Below are positions 19,601-28,493 of a stretch of DNA of 64,000 nt, one piece after another. Where the stretch lies: contig NZ_JAUOEL010000009.1 in assembly GCF_030540765.1 (NCBI RefSeq), positions 186,001 through 250,000 on the forward strand. The letters run 5' to 3'. The stretch comes from Flavivirga jejuensis (GTDB taxonomy: Bacteria; Bacteroidota; Bacteroidia; Flavobacteriales; Flavobacteriaceae). The notes below the pieces were generated by a model. The model was not told where the DNA came from, made no database searches, and saw only the letters and a list, made by a program, of their open reading frames with translations. The translations under genes were made by a program, and so were the position numbers. Numbering within the stretch: the stretch's first letter is position 1; every line of letters starts with the position of its first letter.

Positions 19601-20877
19601 ATAAGGTAAATAACGCAAACGAAGACATTGTAATAGATGTACAAAAATTTGAACGTATCATTTTTAATCTATTATCTAATTCTTTTAAGAATACCCCATC
19701 ACAGGGCGATATTAGTATTGAAGCAAAAATTAATTTTAATTCTGGTCAAAAAACAATCCAAATAGATGTTATTGATACAGGAAGAGGCATTCCAAAAGAA
19801 AATATAGAGAACATCTTTGAACGCTTTTACCAATTAGGAAATAACCAGGGAAATATTAGCGGAGGAGGTATTGGTCTAGCATTCTGCAAATCTTTGGTTA
19901 ATCTACTAGAAGGAAGTATCACCGCCACTAGCAATCCTGGAGTTGAAACGCGCTTTTCAGTAATCATACCATTAAAAGATCTTGATGACTATGAGTACGA
20001 AAAACCTAAAGGTTCTAATCAGTCATTCATTAAAAACTGGATACCATTATCTCCAAATATAATTGATTCTGAAAATAAATTATATAATTCCGAAAACGAA
20101 AAACAACATTCTATTTTAGTGGTTGAAAATGAAGTAGATGTTCAAAATTTTCTAAAGAGTACACTTTCAGAAAAATATAATATAACTACTGCTAACAATG
20201 GCAAAGAAGCTCTTGAAAAAATTAAAATGGGTGAACCCGATTTAATAGTAAGCGATGTTATGATGCCAGAAATGGACGGTTATGAACTTTGTAAAAAACT
20301 AAAATCGGCTCCAGACACATGCCATTTACCTATTTTATTATTAACCGCACTTGGAGACAACGAAAACTTAATTAAAGGTTTGGAGTTTGGAGCAGATGAA
20401 TATATAAGTAAGCCGTTTTCATTAAAACATTTACAATTACGTATAGAAAAATTAATTCAATATAAAATTCAAATAAAAGAATACTTTTCTAAAAACAGTC
20501 AGCTTCCCAAAGGGAAAAAGGAAATAAAAATATCGAAAAGAGATGAAGATTTTCTAAAAAAAACCATTGATATTATAGATAAAAACCTTTCAGATTCTAA
20601 TTTTGGTGTTGGAGAACTATCAAAAGAAATGGGCTTTAGTACCACCCATTTTTATAGACGTTTAAAACAGTTAACAGGTCAAGTTCCTAGTATTTATATA
20701 AAAAATTTCAGATTACAACGCGCTGCCGAATTATTAAAAAATAATGAAGGGCATAATGTTTCTGAGGTCATGTATCAAATAGGAATCGAATCGAACTCTC
20801 ATTTTTCAACATCGTTTAAGAAACTATATGGATTATCTCCATCAGAATATATAAAGGACGAAAAATCATCTTCATAA
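16699..20877 (+). CDS. Hybrid two-component system regulator (HTCS) of the PUL
   Basis: This 1392-residue one-protein sensor senses oligosaccharides in the periplasm and activates PUL genes. Order: N-terminal signal or membrane segment (about 9-29); a large periplasmic double propeller of Reg_prop repeats (repeated ...GNIWFGT.NGL, VLWIGT..GG and similar, about 35-720); a Y_Y_Y domain (about 760-825); a transmembrane helix (YLIFIITTLTITIGIIIYFV); histidine kinase HisKA with NLSHEFRTPLTLI (phospho-acceptor H878); HATPase (DTGRGIP, GGGIGLAFCK); receiver domain with DVMMPEMDGYE (phospho-acceptor D1186); AraC-type HTH at the end (LSKEMGFSTTHFYRRLKQLTG onward). Its divergent placement next to susC indicates that this PUL is its target. 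Confidence 0.95.
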   Translation: MTTNRKIFFIVFLLEIILFGLTNSFTIGAQNFERFSNKEGFNQNSISTIEQDLYGNIWFGTPNGLIKYDGYEFKTYNTQSKTNGNIISNVITHLYNDQNGVLWIGTNLGLTIYIPWIEKFYTIPLDRKVYVNRITSDQNGRIWFCGNNQLYVCELLDAEKGKIKRSDNFLSSQLKNVQLNDFSFKDQNSLILATTMGLKKLTFNKDAPYNTLKESTLSNFDAFQNKNIKSILNKNNIFWLGTTQGVFKVTLDANRVHELMAFGNLENVESPKLPLFINTVFEDHSGAVWVGTTANGLYKYDEKENNFEHFTYDSKNESGLSSLYIRALYQDDFNVLWIGTAQGGINKLDLTQKTFINYSHNPYDDESISDNLITSILEDSKGNLWISGYNKPLVRATHIVTDKTVDKLKFENLEKHIKLADNDIVRCIYEDRKGYIWLGTEYNIIVYNPKTNVFKKVFLKNSEKGTENSTRCIYQIDDNHILLAGNKVSISENPWNEIKNSEIPLLNIKSDINLTPKRAQCILKDTNNTLWIGTSNGLLHTTFNGEDILINQKYTDNKNDKITLSTNDIFSLHKDNKNHLWVGTFGGGINKMYLDEQGSPARIEYFRKNDILPDDAIYGILQQDESHLWLSTDMGLVKFDIEKNITDLYDVRDGLAQNNFREAAYFKGNSGYFYFGGLNGLTIFNPENIIPNIQPPNILISDLLINNKSIKIGEKLNNKVVLKKSISETENISVSQNQQIISFNVIVQHTTTPSKNKLAYKLEGFNDEWVENESGKATITYTNLSAGNYVFKVKAANGDHIWSETSKSLNLKILPPWYNTWWSYLIFIITTLTITIGIIIYFVNHERLKQRLKYETLDKERTEQVNQGKFRYFTNLSHEFRTPLTLISGPIEYMLNHNSDPNNNKYLAIVQKNTERLLSLVNQLITFRQAEEGRVYLNLVKYTLGDFIYPITEAFENYAIEKNINFFYKVNNANEDIVIDVQKFERIIFNLLSNSFKNTPSQGDISIEAKINFNSGQKTIQIDVIDTGRGIPKENIENIFERFYQLGNNQGNISGGGIGLAFCKSLVNLLEGSITATSNPGVETRFSVIIPLKDLDDYEYEKPKGSNQSFIKNWIPLSPNIIDSENKLYNSENEKQHSILVVENEVDVQNFLKSTLSEKYNITTANNGKEALEKIKMGEPDLIVSDVMMPEMDGYELCKKLKSAPDTCHLPILLLTALGDNENLIKGLEFGADEYISKPFSLKHLQLRIEKLIQYKIQIKEYFSKNSQLPKGKKEIKISKRDEDFLKKTIDIIDKNLSDSNFGVGELSKEMGFSTTHFYRRLKQLTGQVPSIYIKNFRLQRAAELLKNNEGHNVSEVMYQIGIESNSHFSTSFKKLYGLSPSEYIKDEKSSS

Positions 20878-21499
20878 AATAATTTTGTTTTTTAAACTAT
20901 ACCTGTTTATTACTAAACCATTGATCCGCACAAAAAATTTTAATTAACGTATGGATAGACCTGTTTATGGATCATAGTTCACAAATCACGAATCTTGCAA
21001 TTCTACGGGAATAATAACTTCAAAGAAACCCCAGAAATAAATCTTAGGAAAATTCTTTTCGATTAAAATCAATTATCTATTAAGAAGAATGATCCAATCT
21101 GTTTTACACATCAATTTGGTTGATATAAGCAAAAACATGTAAGATAAGAGAGGAAAAAAGACCTTTGTTTTCATGTACTTAGCAGTCTAATATATTTACA
21201 TCGTAATAATAGATTTTGATTGTCTGTAACCATCAATAATTAGATTTATTTTAATTTTTTTTGATAAAAGGTAAGAGATAAATTTATTCAGTTTTTACGA
21301 CATTAAAAAAAAGTAAAGAAGCTCACAAGCTTTATTTTAAGGAAGAAAGGGATAACGAGAAAGAACAATGGTGTAAAGTTCCCATGTGTCATTTTTGATT
21401 CGGTATAAAACTATGTTTTTAATAATTACCACAAAAAACAGAAGGATGACTAAAAACGGACAATCATAGCAGATTAGTAAAAAACATAAAATCAATACA
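20878..21499. other. Long intergenic region before the fucosidase gene
   Basis: A 622-bp stretch with no supported gene, RNA or repeat. It must hold the fucosidase promoter; TATGTTTT at 21412-21419 is a one-mismatch -7 candidate only. Confidence 0.4.
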
Positions 21500-23302
21500 A
21501 TGAATAGAAAAAATAAAAAAAGACATATCTTATTATTTATTACGGCAATATTTATAATGAATACGTCATATTCCCAAAAAAAGAAATCCCAAGAAATGGA
21601 TAAAATGTGGGGAGACGATCAAGTTAAAGTGGATGCTTTAAAAAACGGTAAGGGTAAATTATTTGACGAAGGAAACTTTGGAATGTTTATTCACTGGGGG
21701 CTTTATTCACACCTAGCTGGTAAATGGGATAACAAAACGTATTATGGTATTGGAGAGTGGATTATGCATCCTCGAGTAGCAAATATACCTCCTAATGAAT
21801 ATATGGAAGTTGCTAAGGAGTTTAACCCTGTAAATTTTGATGCTAAAAAAATAGCAAAATTAGCCAAAGATGCTGGCATGAAATACATTATCATTACCAG
21901 CAAGCATCACGATGGTTTTGCGATGTTTAAAAGTAAAGTTAATGCGTTTAATATTGTAGATGCCACCCCATTTGCACGAGATCCTATGAAAGAATTATCT
22001 GCAGCTTGCCATGAGTTAGGTCTGGGATTTGGTTTTTACTACTCTCATAATCAAGACTGGACTGCTCCAGGAGGAAATGGTGGTCCAGAAACTAACAAAA
22101 AAGGTAAAAAAGTAAATTTTAAAGACTATTTCTATAAAAAATGTAAACCTCAAGTAAAAGAAATTTGCACAAATTATGGACAAATAGATTTCGTTTGGTT
22201 TGATACACCTGGTGATATGCCAAAAGAGTATGTCTTAGAATTGGCAGATATGGTTCGCGATTTGCAACCAAAAGCTATGATGTGTAGTCGTGTGGGGCAT
22301 GGTATGGGAGACTACGCTAGTAAAGGTGATATGGAAGTGCCTACACAAAACATTCCTGGGCTCTGGGAAACTTGCGATACAAATAACGATTCATGGTCGT
22401 ATGCATGGTACGACAATAATTTTAAGAGTCCCAAAGAAATTCTTAGCAGATTAATAGAAACAATAGGAAGAGGAGGTACCTATTTGTTTAATGTGGGACC
22501 AAATCCTAAGGGCGAAATTCCTAAAGTAGGGGTTAATTTTTTAGAAGAAGCTGGAGCATGGATTAAGAAATACCCACAAGTAGTTTATGCCGCTGGACCG
22601 TCTCCATGGGGATATAAGCTGCCTTGGGGAGATGTTACTACAAAAGATAATTCATTGTTTCTTTCTGTTTTCGATTGGCCTAAAGACAAAAAATTATATT
22701 TACCAGGATTAGAAAATAAAATACAATCGGTAGTGATATTAAATGGCAATAAATCTAATGAGATTACCTATTCCAAAGAAAAGGATTGGATTGTTTTGGA
22801 TTTACCTATTGCCGCTCCCGATAATTTAATATCAGTTATTGAAGTAAAATTAAAAACAGAAGCTGCTAAGGTTAAAATAGAGTCGCACATTGGAATTTAT
22901 CCCAATACAGAAAATATATTATTAAGTGAATTTGCTGAAGTTAAAAATGCTGAAGAGAAAACCGTAAAATGGATGGAAAAATTTGGTGAATGGAAACATG
23001 TAAACCAAATTAGTAATTGGGAAGATAATGGATCTGTTACCTGGGAAGTCAACGTTCAAAAACCAGGTTACTTTTATCTAGAACTATGTTATAGCGGCTC
23101 AGATAGGTTGGTTTGGAAAACAGAAACAGATGAGGGTATTATGATACAAAACCAACAGGCAGCTACTGAAAAATATGTGTTTTACAACATGGGTATTTTA
23201 GAGTTTAAAACGGCAGGTACACACACCATAACCACATCGTTAGTTGAAGGCAATAAAAAAACATCGAGCTTAAAATCTTTATCATTAAAGCCTATAAACT
23301 AA
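21500..23302 (+). CDS. GH29 alpha-L-fucosidase
   Basis: The 600-residue secreted enzyme hydrolyses terminal alpha-L-fucose from glycans with a retaining mechanism. It starts with a signal peptide (to about residue 26, NTSYSQ), followed by the GH29 barrel: FGMFIHWGLYSHLAGKWD, YIIITSKHHDGFAMFKSK, GLGFGFYYSH.QDW and IDFVWFDTPGD. The Asp in VWFD (D235) is at the position of the family nucleophile. The C-terminal part (about 370-600) is beta-rich, as in GH29 proteins with an accessory sandwich domain. There is no lipobox and no T9SS domain, so a periplasmic location is likely. It follows the HTCS gene and is the only recognised glycoside hydrolase of the PUL, suggesting a fucose-containing glycan as substrate. 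Confidence 0.92.
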   Translation: MNRKNKKRHILLFITAIFIMNTSYSQKKKSQEMDKMWGDDQVKVDALKNGKGKLFDEGNFGMFIHWGLYSHLAGKWDNKTYYGIGEWIMHPRVANIPPNEYMEVAKEFNPVNFDAKKIAKLAKDAGMKYIIITSKHHDGFAMFKSKVNAFNIVDATPFARDPMKELSAACHELGLGFGFYYSHNQDWTAPGGNGGPETNKKGKKVNFKDYFYKKCKPQVKEICTNYGQIDFVWFDTPGDMPKEYVLELADMVRDLQPKAMMCSRVGHGMGDYASKGDMEVPTQNIPGLWETCDTNNDSWSYAWYDNNFKSPKEILSRLIETIGRGGTYLFNVGPNPKGEIPKVGVNFLEEAGAWIKKYPQVVYAAGPSPWGYKLPWGDVTTKDNSLFLSVFDWPKDKKLYLPGLENKIQSVVILNGNKSNEITYSKEKDWIVLDLPIAAPDNLISVIEVKLKTEAAKVKIESHIGIYPNTENILLSEFAEVKNAEEKTVKWMEKFGEWKHVNQISNWEDNGSVTWEVNVQKPGYFYLELCYSGSDRLVWKTETDEGIMIQNQQAATEKYVFYNMGILEFKTAGTHTITTSLVEGNKKTSSLKSLSLKPIN

Positions 23303-23806
23303 GCTTTAACACTATTAGTCAGCTCCTCTAACCAGGCGTTTTTATAATATTAAAAACAGTAATTTAGATAAGGGTAGATAATAGATGGAGAAACCTCTCC
23401 TCTATTATTTACCTTTTTCTTTAAGTTTTTTTTAGTTCCATTTATAATTCCCACTTTTTTTCAACAATTCCTTTACCGATCGCTACTGCTGAATTGACTT
23501 TCAAAGGGTTTTATACATTATTGAAGTATTAATACCATAACTTCTAATAGCTGAATACTCTTTTATCCAACCTAAACTCTTTTTTTTATATTTGAAGTAA
23601 AATAGTGTTTTAACAAAAAAAAGGATTCTCAAAAAACACCTAATAGCGTTATTTATCTAAAAAAACAGTATGAAGTTACTCTATGCAAACATTTAATAGA
23701 TGAACTACACCTGTAGATTTTCAAGGAATTATCTTGATTAAATCAAATTATAGCACAAGGAATTTGGTAATGTTGCATCTAAACTCTTAAAATAAAGATT
23801 TCAATT
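23303..23806. other. Intergenic region before the YHYH lipoprotein gene
   Basis: No gene is seen in 504 bp. TATATTTG at 23587-23594 matches the -7 consensus but is 213 nt before the next start and has no -33 element, so a long leader or an unrelated match are both possible. Confidence 0.4.
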
Positions 23807-24766
23807 ATGAAAATGAAAAAAAAATTAGTGAGTCCCCTTTTATTTTTATCACTTTTTTTATCACTTACTGTTTTACAATCCTGCGGTAGTGATGATAGTG
23901 AAGTAGAAGAGGAAGAAGACACTGAATGTGTACAACAAGAAGTTATTAATGGATCTGGCGATTGTTCAGTTGAATTAGATATTGAACAGGAAGTATCAAT
24001 TACTATTGATGGAGACTATAGAATTGTTGTAACTAACAATATACCTAATCATTTAGTTGGTGTGTTTCAAAATGCCGACGTAAGTGCTCAAAGTGAAACA
24101 TATTCAATTACTACAAGCCCAGAAGACACGGGTGAATTAGTTTGGCTTCAAGGTGACAGCGGTCCAGAATATATGTTTGGAATCTTGTTAAACGGTGTAG
24201 AACTAGACCCCATTGCTGCAGAACCATGGCCACATAGTGATTTAGGTATCATGGATCCAGATGTAAATTGGGATTGGAATTTAGAGGCATTAACAGCTCC
24301 TATTGGTCTAGATTGTAACTATGCTCATGTGCAACCTACTGGTAAATACCACTACCATGGTGCACCCACGATTCAAGATTTGTTCGCTAATGCAGATGGC
24401 ACCGAAATGGTTCTAGTAGGTTGGGCTGCCGATGGTTTCCCTATTTATTATAAATATGCTTATACAAACGCAACCGATAATTCTTCTGAAATAATAGCTA
24501 TGACATCTAGTTATCAAATTATAGATGGCTACAGACCAGGAGATGGCATTACGGCGCCTTGCTCTGAATACAATGGTGCTTACTCTGCAGATTATGAATA
24601 CATAGCAGGTTTAGGAACATTAGACGAAACTAATGGTAGAACTGGAGTTACACCAGAATTTCCTGATGGAACATATTATTATGTATTAACTGATGGTGAT
24701 GAATTTCCAAGTATTCCAAGGTATTTTAGAGGCACACCTTCTGATGATTTTAAACAAGGTAGATAA
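23807..24766 (+). CDS. YHYH-domain lipoprotein
   Basis: The 319-residue product has a lipoprotein signal (SLTVLQSCGSDD, cysteine about 27) with an acidic surface-export run (SDDSEVEEEEDTE). The mature part carries the YHYH domain: NYAHVQPTGKYHYHGAP followed by GWAADGFPIYYKY and a C-terminal DGTYYYVLT..FPSIPRYFRG. YHYH proteins are a widespread secreted family of unknown biochemical role whose histidine cluster suggests metal binding. It lies 29 nt before a second secreted protein gene, so the pair is probably an operon. Two ATGs (23807 and 23813) are possible starts; both leave the signal intact. Confidence 0.8.
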   Translation: MKMKKKLVSPLLFLSLFLSLTVLQSCGSDDSEVEEEEDTECVQQEVINGSGDCSVELDIEQEVSITIDGDYRIVVTNNIPNHLVGVFQNADVSAQSETYSITTSPEDTGELVWLQGDSGPEYMFGILLNGVELDPIAAEPWPHSDLGIMDPDVNWDWNLEALTAPIGLDCNYAHVQPTGKYHYHGAPTIQDLFANADGTEMVLVGWAADGFPIYYKYAYTNATDNSSEIIAMTSSYQIIDGYRPGDGITAPCSEYNGAYSADYEYIAGLGTLDETNGRTGVTPEFPDGTYYYVLTDGDEFPSIPRYFRGTPSDDFKQGR

Positions 24767-24795
24767 TTTACTTACAGTATAACTTATAAAACCTT

Positions 24796-25404
24796 ATGAT
24801 TAAGTTAATAATAACTAACCTCTCTGTGTTCATGTGCATCCTTTTTGGATATGCACATGATGCTGATGAAGCTTATTTTGAAATTACAACTCAAAAGTAT
24901 CATACTATTATTGAGGCTGAATTTCCTTGGACGATTCGTAATGCTTTAATTGCATATGACTCTAACTTTAGTAATGCCAAAACTATTGAAGACATAAATG
25001 TTATCTTTTTTAACTATGTAAAAGAAAAATTCAAAATTTTTGATTCTAATGACAATCCATTAGCTTTACAAAAAGTAAAGTTAATTAAGGATAAAAACCA
25101 TAGCCACTCTACAAATTACACTATTATATTTAAAGGTACAGAAATAGCAAAAATATCTAATTCCATGCTTTTAGAATATAATAACTCTCAAGAAAATCAT
25201 CATTTCTACTCACTTAATAACAAATTAAAAGGAGAAGCTATTACAGATATATTATCGCCTTCTTTCAATATAAAATCAAAACAGAAAAGTACTCAGAATA
25301 TTTATTTAATAATAAGTGTTTCTATATTAACAGCAATAATAGGTTTCTATCTTTTTTTAAGAATAAAAAAAAGCAGTTCTAATGGTTCCAAAGGATCGAT
25401 ATAA
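24796..25404 (+). CDS. Secreted, C-terminally membrane-anchored protein of unknown function
   Basis: The 202-residue product has an N-terminal signal peptide (to about residue 20, ILFGYAHDAD), an extracytoplasmic domain (about 21-170) and one C-terminal transmembrane helix (IYLIISVSILTAIIGFYLFL) followed by a short basic tail, RIKKSSSNGS. No family is recognised. The histidines in YAHDADEAYF and KNHSHSTN may be notable given the histidine-rich YHYH partner encoded 29 nt upstream. The pair probably works together at the cell envelope; that is inferred from gene order only. Confidence 0.65.
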   Translation: MIKLIITNLSVFMCILFGYAHDADEAYFEITTQKYHTIIEAEFPWTIRNALIAYDSNFSNAKTIEDINVIFFNYVKEKFKIFDSNDNPLALQKVKLIKDKNHSHSTNYTIIFKGTEIAKISNSMLLEYNNSQENHHFYSLNNKLKGEAITDILSPSFNIKSKQKSTQNIYLIISVSILTAIIGFYLFLRIKKSSSNGSKGSI

Positions 25405-25595
25405 CTGAAAAACAAGAACTAAGGATCGGAGAATTTTAGGTGAAATTTTATTTTATTGTAACTTTTTAACATTTTCGAGTCTAAATACAAGGAAAGTGAA
25501 AATAATTTGAAATTTTTTGTAACATTATACGACATATATACGTATAACTACTGAACGCCCTAATATTCGGATAAAAAAAATCACAGAAAATATAG

Positions 25596-26459
25596 ATGAG
25601 ACAACTTAAAATTACGAAGCAGGTTACCAATAGGGAAACCGCTTCGTTGGATAAATATCTACAGGAAATAGGAAAGGTTGACTTAATTACTGCAGACGAA
25701 GAAGTAGAATTAGCACAACGTATTAAAGCTGGCGATCAGGTAGCTTTAGAGAAGTTAACAAAAGCTAATTTACGTTTCGTAGTATCGGTAGCTAAGCAAT
25801 ACCAGAACCAAGGTTTAACATTACCAGATTTAATTAATGAAGGTAATTTAGGTTTAATTAAAGCGGCACAACGTTTCGATGAAACACGTGGTTTTAAATT
25901 TATATCATATGCCGTTTGGTGGATTCGTCAGTCGATTTTACAAGCTTTAGCTGAACAATCTCGTATTGTACGTTTACCATTAAACAAAATTGGTTCTATT
26001 AATAAAATTAATAAAACGTTTGCTTTTCTTGAGCAAAGTCATGAACGTCCGCCAAGTGCAGAAGAAATTGCTAAGGAATTAGACATGACAATTAACGATG
26101 TTAAAGAGTCTATGAAAAACTCTGGTCGTCACGTAAGTATGGATGCGCCTCTAGTAGAAGGTGAAGATTCTAACTTATACGATGTACTAAATAGTGGTGA
26201 ATCTCCAAACCCAGATAGAGAGTTATTACATGAATCTTTACGTACTGAAATTGAACGTGCTTTAGAAACTTTAACACCACGTGAAGCCGATGTTATTCGT
26301 TTATACTTTGGTTTAGGAAACCAACATCCAATGACTTTAGAAGAAATTGGTGAAACATTTGACTTAACACGTGAGCGTGTAAGACAAATTAAAGAAAAAG
26401 CAATTAGAAGACTTAAGCATACTTCTAGAAGTAAAATATTAAAAACATATTTAGGTTAG
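25596..26459 (+). CDS. rpoD: Primary RNA polymerase sigma factor (sigma-70/ABfr type)
   Basis: The 287-residue product is the short primary sigma factor typical of Bacteroidota, lacking region 1.1 and the non-conserved insert. Region 1.2 ([19 protein letters not shown]), region 2 ([36 protein letters not shown]), region 3 ([15 protein letters not shown]) and region 4 with the helix-turn-helix ([20 protein letters not shown]) are all intact. It recognises the TTG/TAnnTTTG promoters noted in this window. A strong terminator follows. rpoD commonly sits near rpsO-pnp in flavobacteria; here 18.6 kb of accessory DNA lies between pnp and rpoD. Confidence 0.95.
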   Translation: MRQLKITKQVTNRETASLDKYLQEIGKVDLITADEEVELAQRIKAGDQVALEKLTKANLRFVVSVAKQYQNQGLTLPDLINEGNLGLIKAAQRFDETRGFKFISYAVWWIRQSILQALAEQSRIVRLPLNKIGSINKINKTFAFLEQSHERPPSAEEIAKELDMTINDVKESMKNSGRHVSMDAPLVEGEDSNLYDVLNSGESPNPDRELLHESLRTEIERALETLTPREADVIRLYFGLGNQHPMTLEEIGETFDLTRERVRQIKEKAIRRLKHTSRSKILKTYLG

Positions 26460-26526
26460 TAATCTTTTTACGACTAAATTACCGTAACAAACAGTTACAC
26501 ATAACTGTTCGTTTTTTGATTGATGA

Positions 26527-26563
26527 AAGAACCCTCGGCTGATTACCGAGGGTTCATTTTTTT
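26527..26563 (+). terminator. Intrinsic terminator after rpoD
   Basis: Perfect 10-bp stem GAACCCTCGG (26529-26538) / CCGAGGGTTC (26546-26555), 7-nt loop, then ATTTTTTTA. Confidence 0.92.
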
Positions 26564-26659
26564 ATCCCTAGCCCTATTCTACTTTTGAATATTAAATATT
26601 AATTTCCAATTACTCCTCCATTTTATTTTTTGTATTTTTAGTGAAAAGATTTTTTTTAA

Positions 26660-27079
26660 ATGCTAAAGACAATATGTTACATCAGTGATTCTTGCCAGGA
26701 AGAATCGTTACATGCTTTAAAAAATTTATATTCAAAAGCAAAAAAAAATAACTCAAAGCATAACATAACAGGTGTATTAATATACTATAATAAAAATTTC
26801 TTACAAGTTCTTGAAGGTGATAAAATTAGCGTAGATGCCACTTTTAAAAGAATTAGCTTGGATACCAGACACAGGAATGTTTTTAAAGTTATAAATATCA
26901 ACATTCCGCAACGTATTTTCGAAGATTATAATTTTGGGTTTACCATAGTTAATAATAGTAAAGAGCTAAATGAACTTTACGAATACCTTGAATGGTTGAG
27001 AAAGGCAGATAATACACTAGCTAATAAAGTTGTTAACATGGTTGAAAATTTTATTGCACAAAAAAAAGAGTCTGTTTAA
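26660..27079 (+). CDS. Short BLUF-domain blue-light photoreceptor
   Basis: The 139-residue product is a single BLUF domain plus a short C-terminal helix. BLUF domains bind FAD and signal on blue light. Aligned by eye to AppA, the photoactive tyrosine is Y7 (ICYIS), the flavin-contacting asparagine is N31 and the key glutamine is Q49 (FLQVLEG); HNITGVLIYY and DTRHRNVF are also family features. The position of the semi-conserved tryptophan of AppA (W104) is Y90 (FEDYNF). No output domain is fused, so it must act through a partner. The last three sense codons and the stop lie inside the inverted repeat of MITE copy B, so the native C-terminus may have been altered. Confidence 0.88.
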   Translation: MLKTICYISDSCQEESLHALKNLYSKAKKNNSKHNITGVLIYYNKNFLQVLEGDKISVDATFKRISLDTRHRNVFKVININIPQRIFEDYNFGFTIVNNSKELNELYEYLEWLRKADNTLANKVVNMVENFIAQKKESV

Positions 27080-27226
27080 GATTTTGTGATTAGAATTTTT
27101 ATAGGCTATTTTTCCTGCCAGCAGGCAGGGATGCTAGTCATAGCCCAGTTACGGTTCAAAATTTTAACGAAATAATACGTAAAAAGAGGCATAAAAAAAT
27201 AATTAACGAAATTTTAAACAGACTCT
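27067..27226. mobile_element. MITE-like element, copy B
   Basis: A 160-bp element has perfect 13-bp terminal inverted repeats (AGAGTCTGTTTAA at 27067-27079, TTAAACAGACTCT at 27214-27226). It is the inverse-orientation copy of 9049-9209 with a different centre that contains the small palindrome CCTGCCAGCAGGCAGG. It overlaps the last 13 bases of the BLUF gene and separates it from rpe. It encodes nothing, so any movement would need a transposase supplied elsewhere. Confidence 0.75.
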
Positions 27227-27266
27227 GAGTAAAACAGTTATTTTTGCTGAATAAATAAAACATTCA

Positions 27267-27929
27267 ATGAGTTCTAAACTAATTGCGCCATCAATTCTGG
27301 CCGCAGATTTTGCAAATCTTCAACGTGATATAGAAATGGTTAATAAAAGTGATGCCGATTGGTTTCATATCGATATCATGGACGGTGTATTTGTACCTAA
27401 TATCTCTTTTGGTATGCCTGTTTTACAAGCTATTGCCAAACACGCTAAAAAAACCATTGATGTGCACTTAATGATTGTTGATCCAGATAGATACATTAAA
27501 ACTTTTGCCGAGTTAGGAAGTGATGTACTCACTGTACATTATGAAGCTTGCACACATTTACATAGAACGCTGCAAGCTATAAAGACCGAAGGTATGAAAG
27601 CTGGTGTTGCTCTAAATCCACACACTAATGTAAACCTGTTAGAAGATACAATAAATGATATTGACTTGGTTTGTATTATGAGTGTAAATCCAGGTTTTGG
27701 GGGGCAGAGTTTTATTGAAAATACTTATAATAAAGTATCTCAGCTAAAGGAATTAATTACTCGTAAAGGCGCTTCAACAATTATAGAAATTGATGGAGGG
27801 GTTACTAATAAAAATGCAAAAATGCTTGTTGATGCTGGTGCAGATGTATTAGTAGCTGGAAGTTATGTATTTAAAAGTAGTGATCAAATTGAAACTGTTA
27901 AAGACTTAAAAAAACAGGCCAATTCTTAA
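27267..27929 (+). CDS. rpe: Ribulose-phosphate 3-epimerase
   Basis: The 220-residue TIM-barrel enzyme interconverts ribulose-5-phosphate and xylulose-5-phosphate in the pentose phosphate pathway. Family signatures are complete: APSILAADFANL, WFHIDIMDGVFVPN (metal and catalytic residues), DVHLMIVDP, VNPGFGGQSF and IEIDGGVTNKNA. Length is standard. Its 3' end overlaps the convergent CBS gene by 4 bp. Confidence 0.96.
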   Translation: MSSKLIAPSILAADFANLQRDIEMVNKSDADWFHIDIMDGVFVPNISFGMPVLQAIAKHAKKTIDVHLMIVDPDRYIKTFAELGSDVLTVHYEACTHLHRTLQAIKTEGMKAGVALNPHTNVNLLEDTINDIDLVCIMSVNPGFGGQSFIENTYNKVSQLKELITRKGASTIIEIDGGVTNKNAKMLVDAGADVLVAGSYVFKSSDQIETVKDLKKQANS

Positions 27930-28342
27930 TATTGTTTCAGCAAATAATTTATCAAATCTGTAGTTGTTACAATACCAACTAAAATGGAGCCGTCAACAAC
28001 TGGTAATGCATGAAACCCTTTTTTAGATAAAATTTCTGCCACTTCTTTAATTGAGGTGTCACTTGAAACACTTATCAAGTTTTTTGTCATAACCTGTTCA
28101 ATAGTAAACATATTATAAACAATTGTATCAACACTGTCATCATCATCTGTTGCATCTGCAAAACTAATTCTGAGTAAATCTGTATAACTTAACATACCGA
28201 TTATAGACTCTTTACTAACAACAGGAATATGTCTAATATTATGCCTTTTAAAAAGTAACTCAGCTCTTTCTAAGCTTTCAGACTTATTCAAGGCTATAAT
28301 ATTCTTACTCATTATTTCGGAAACAGGGGATCTTTTTCTCAT
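27926..28342 (-). CDS. Two-CBS-domain protein
   Basis: The 138-residue product consists of a tandem CBS pair (Bateman module). The first CBS runs from about residue 8 (VSEIMSKNIIALNKSESLER) to 60, the second from about 78 (IEQVMTKNLISVSSDTSIKE) to 136. Such stand-alone modules bind adenosine nucleotides and usually regulate a partner protein. No catalytic domain is attached. It converges on rpe with a 4-bp overlap and is divergent from the TetR gene, but nothing shows a common function with either. Confidence 0.88.
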   Translation of the reverse strand: MRKRSPVSEIMSKNIIALNKSESLERAELLFKRHNIRHIPVVSKESIIGMLSYTDLLRISFADATDDDDSVDTIVYNMFTIEQVMTKNLISVSSDTSIKEVAEILSKKGFHALPVVDGSILVGIVTTTDLINYLLKQY

Positions 28343-28462
28343 CTTACTAGATTTTAAATTCTTAACTAAAATTAAGTATGAAAATGAAAATAAAGTATGA
28401 TAAAAATCATAACATAAAGATAAAGATAAAAAAGCACTATGTTAAAATTATGTTAATTTAAT

Positions 28463-28476
28463 ACAGACCTGTCTGT
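28463..28476. promoter_or_regulatory. Probable TetR-family operator
   Basis: ACAGACCTGTCTGT is a perfect inverted repeat (ACAGAC/GTCTGT around CT) ending 17 nt before the -7 box of the TetR gene, thus over its expected -33 region. This is the classic layout for autorepression. Confidence 0.6.
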
Positions 28477-28493
28477 TTTATTCAGCTTTAGTA

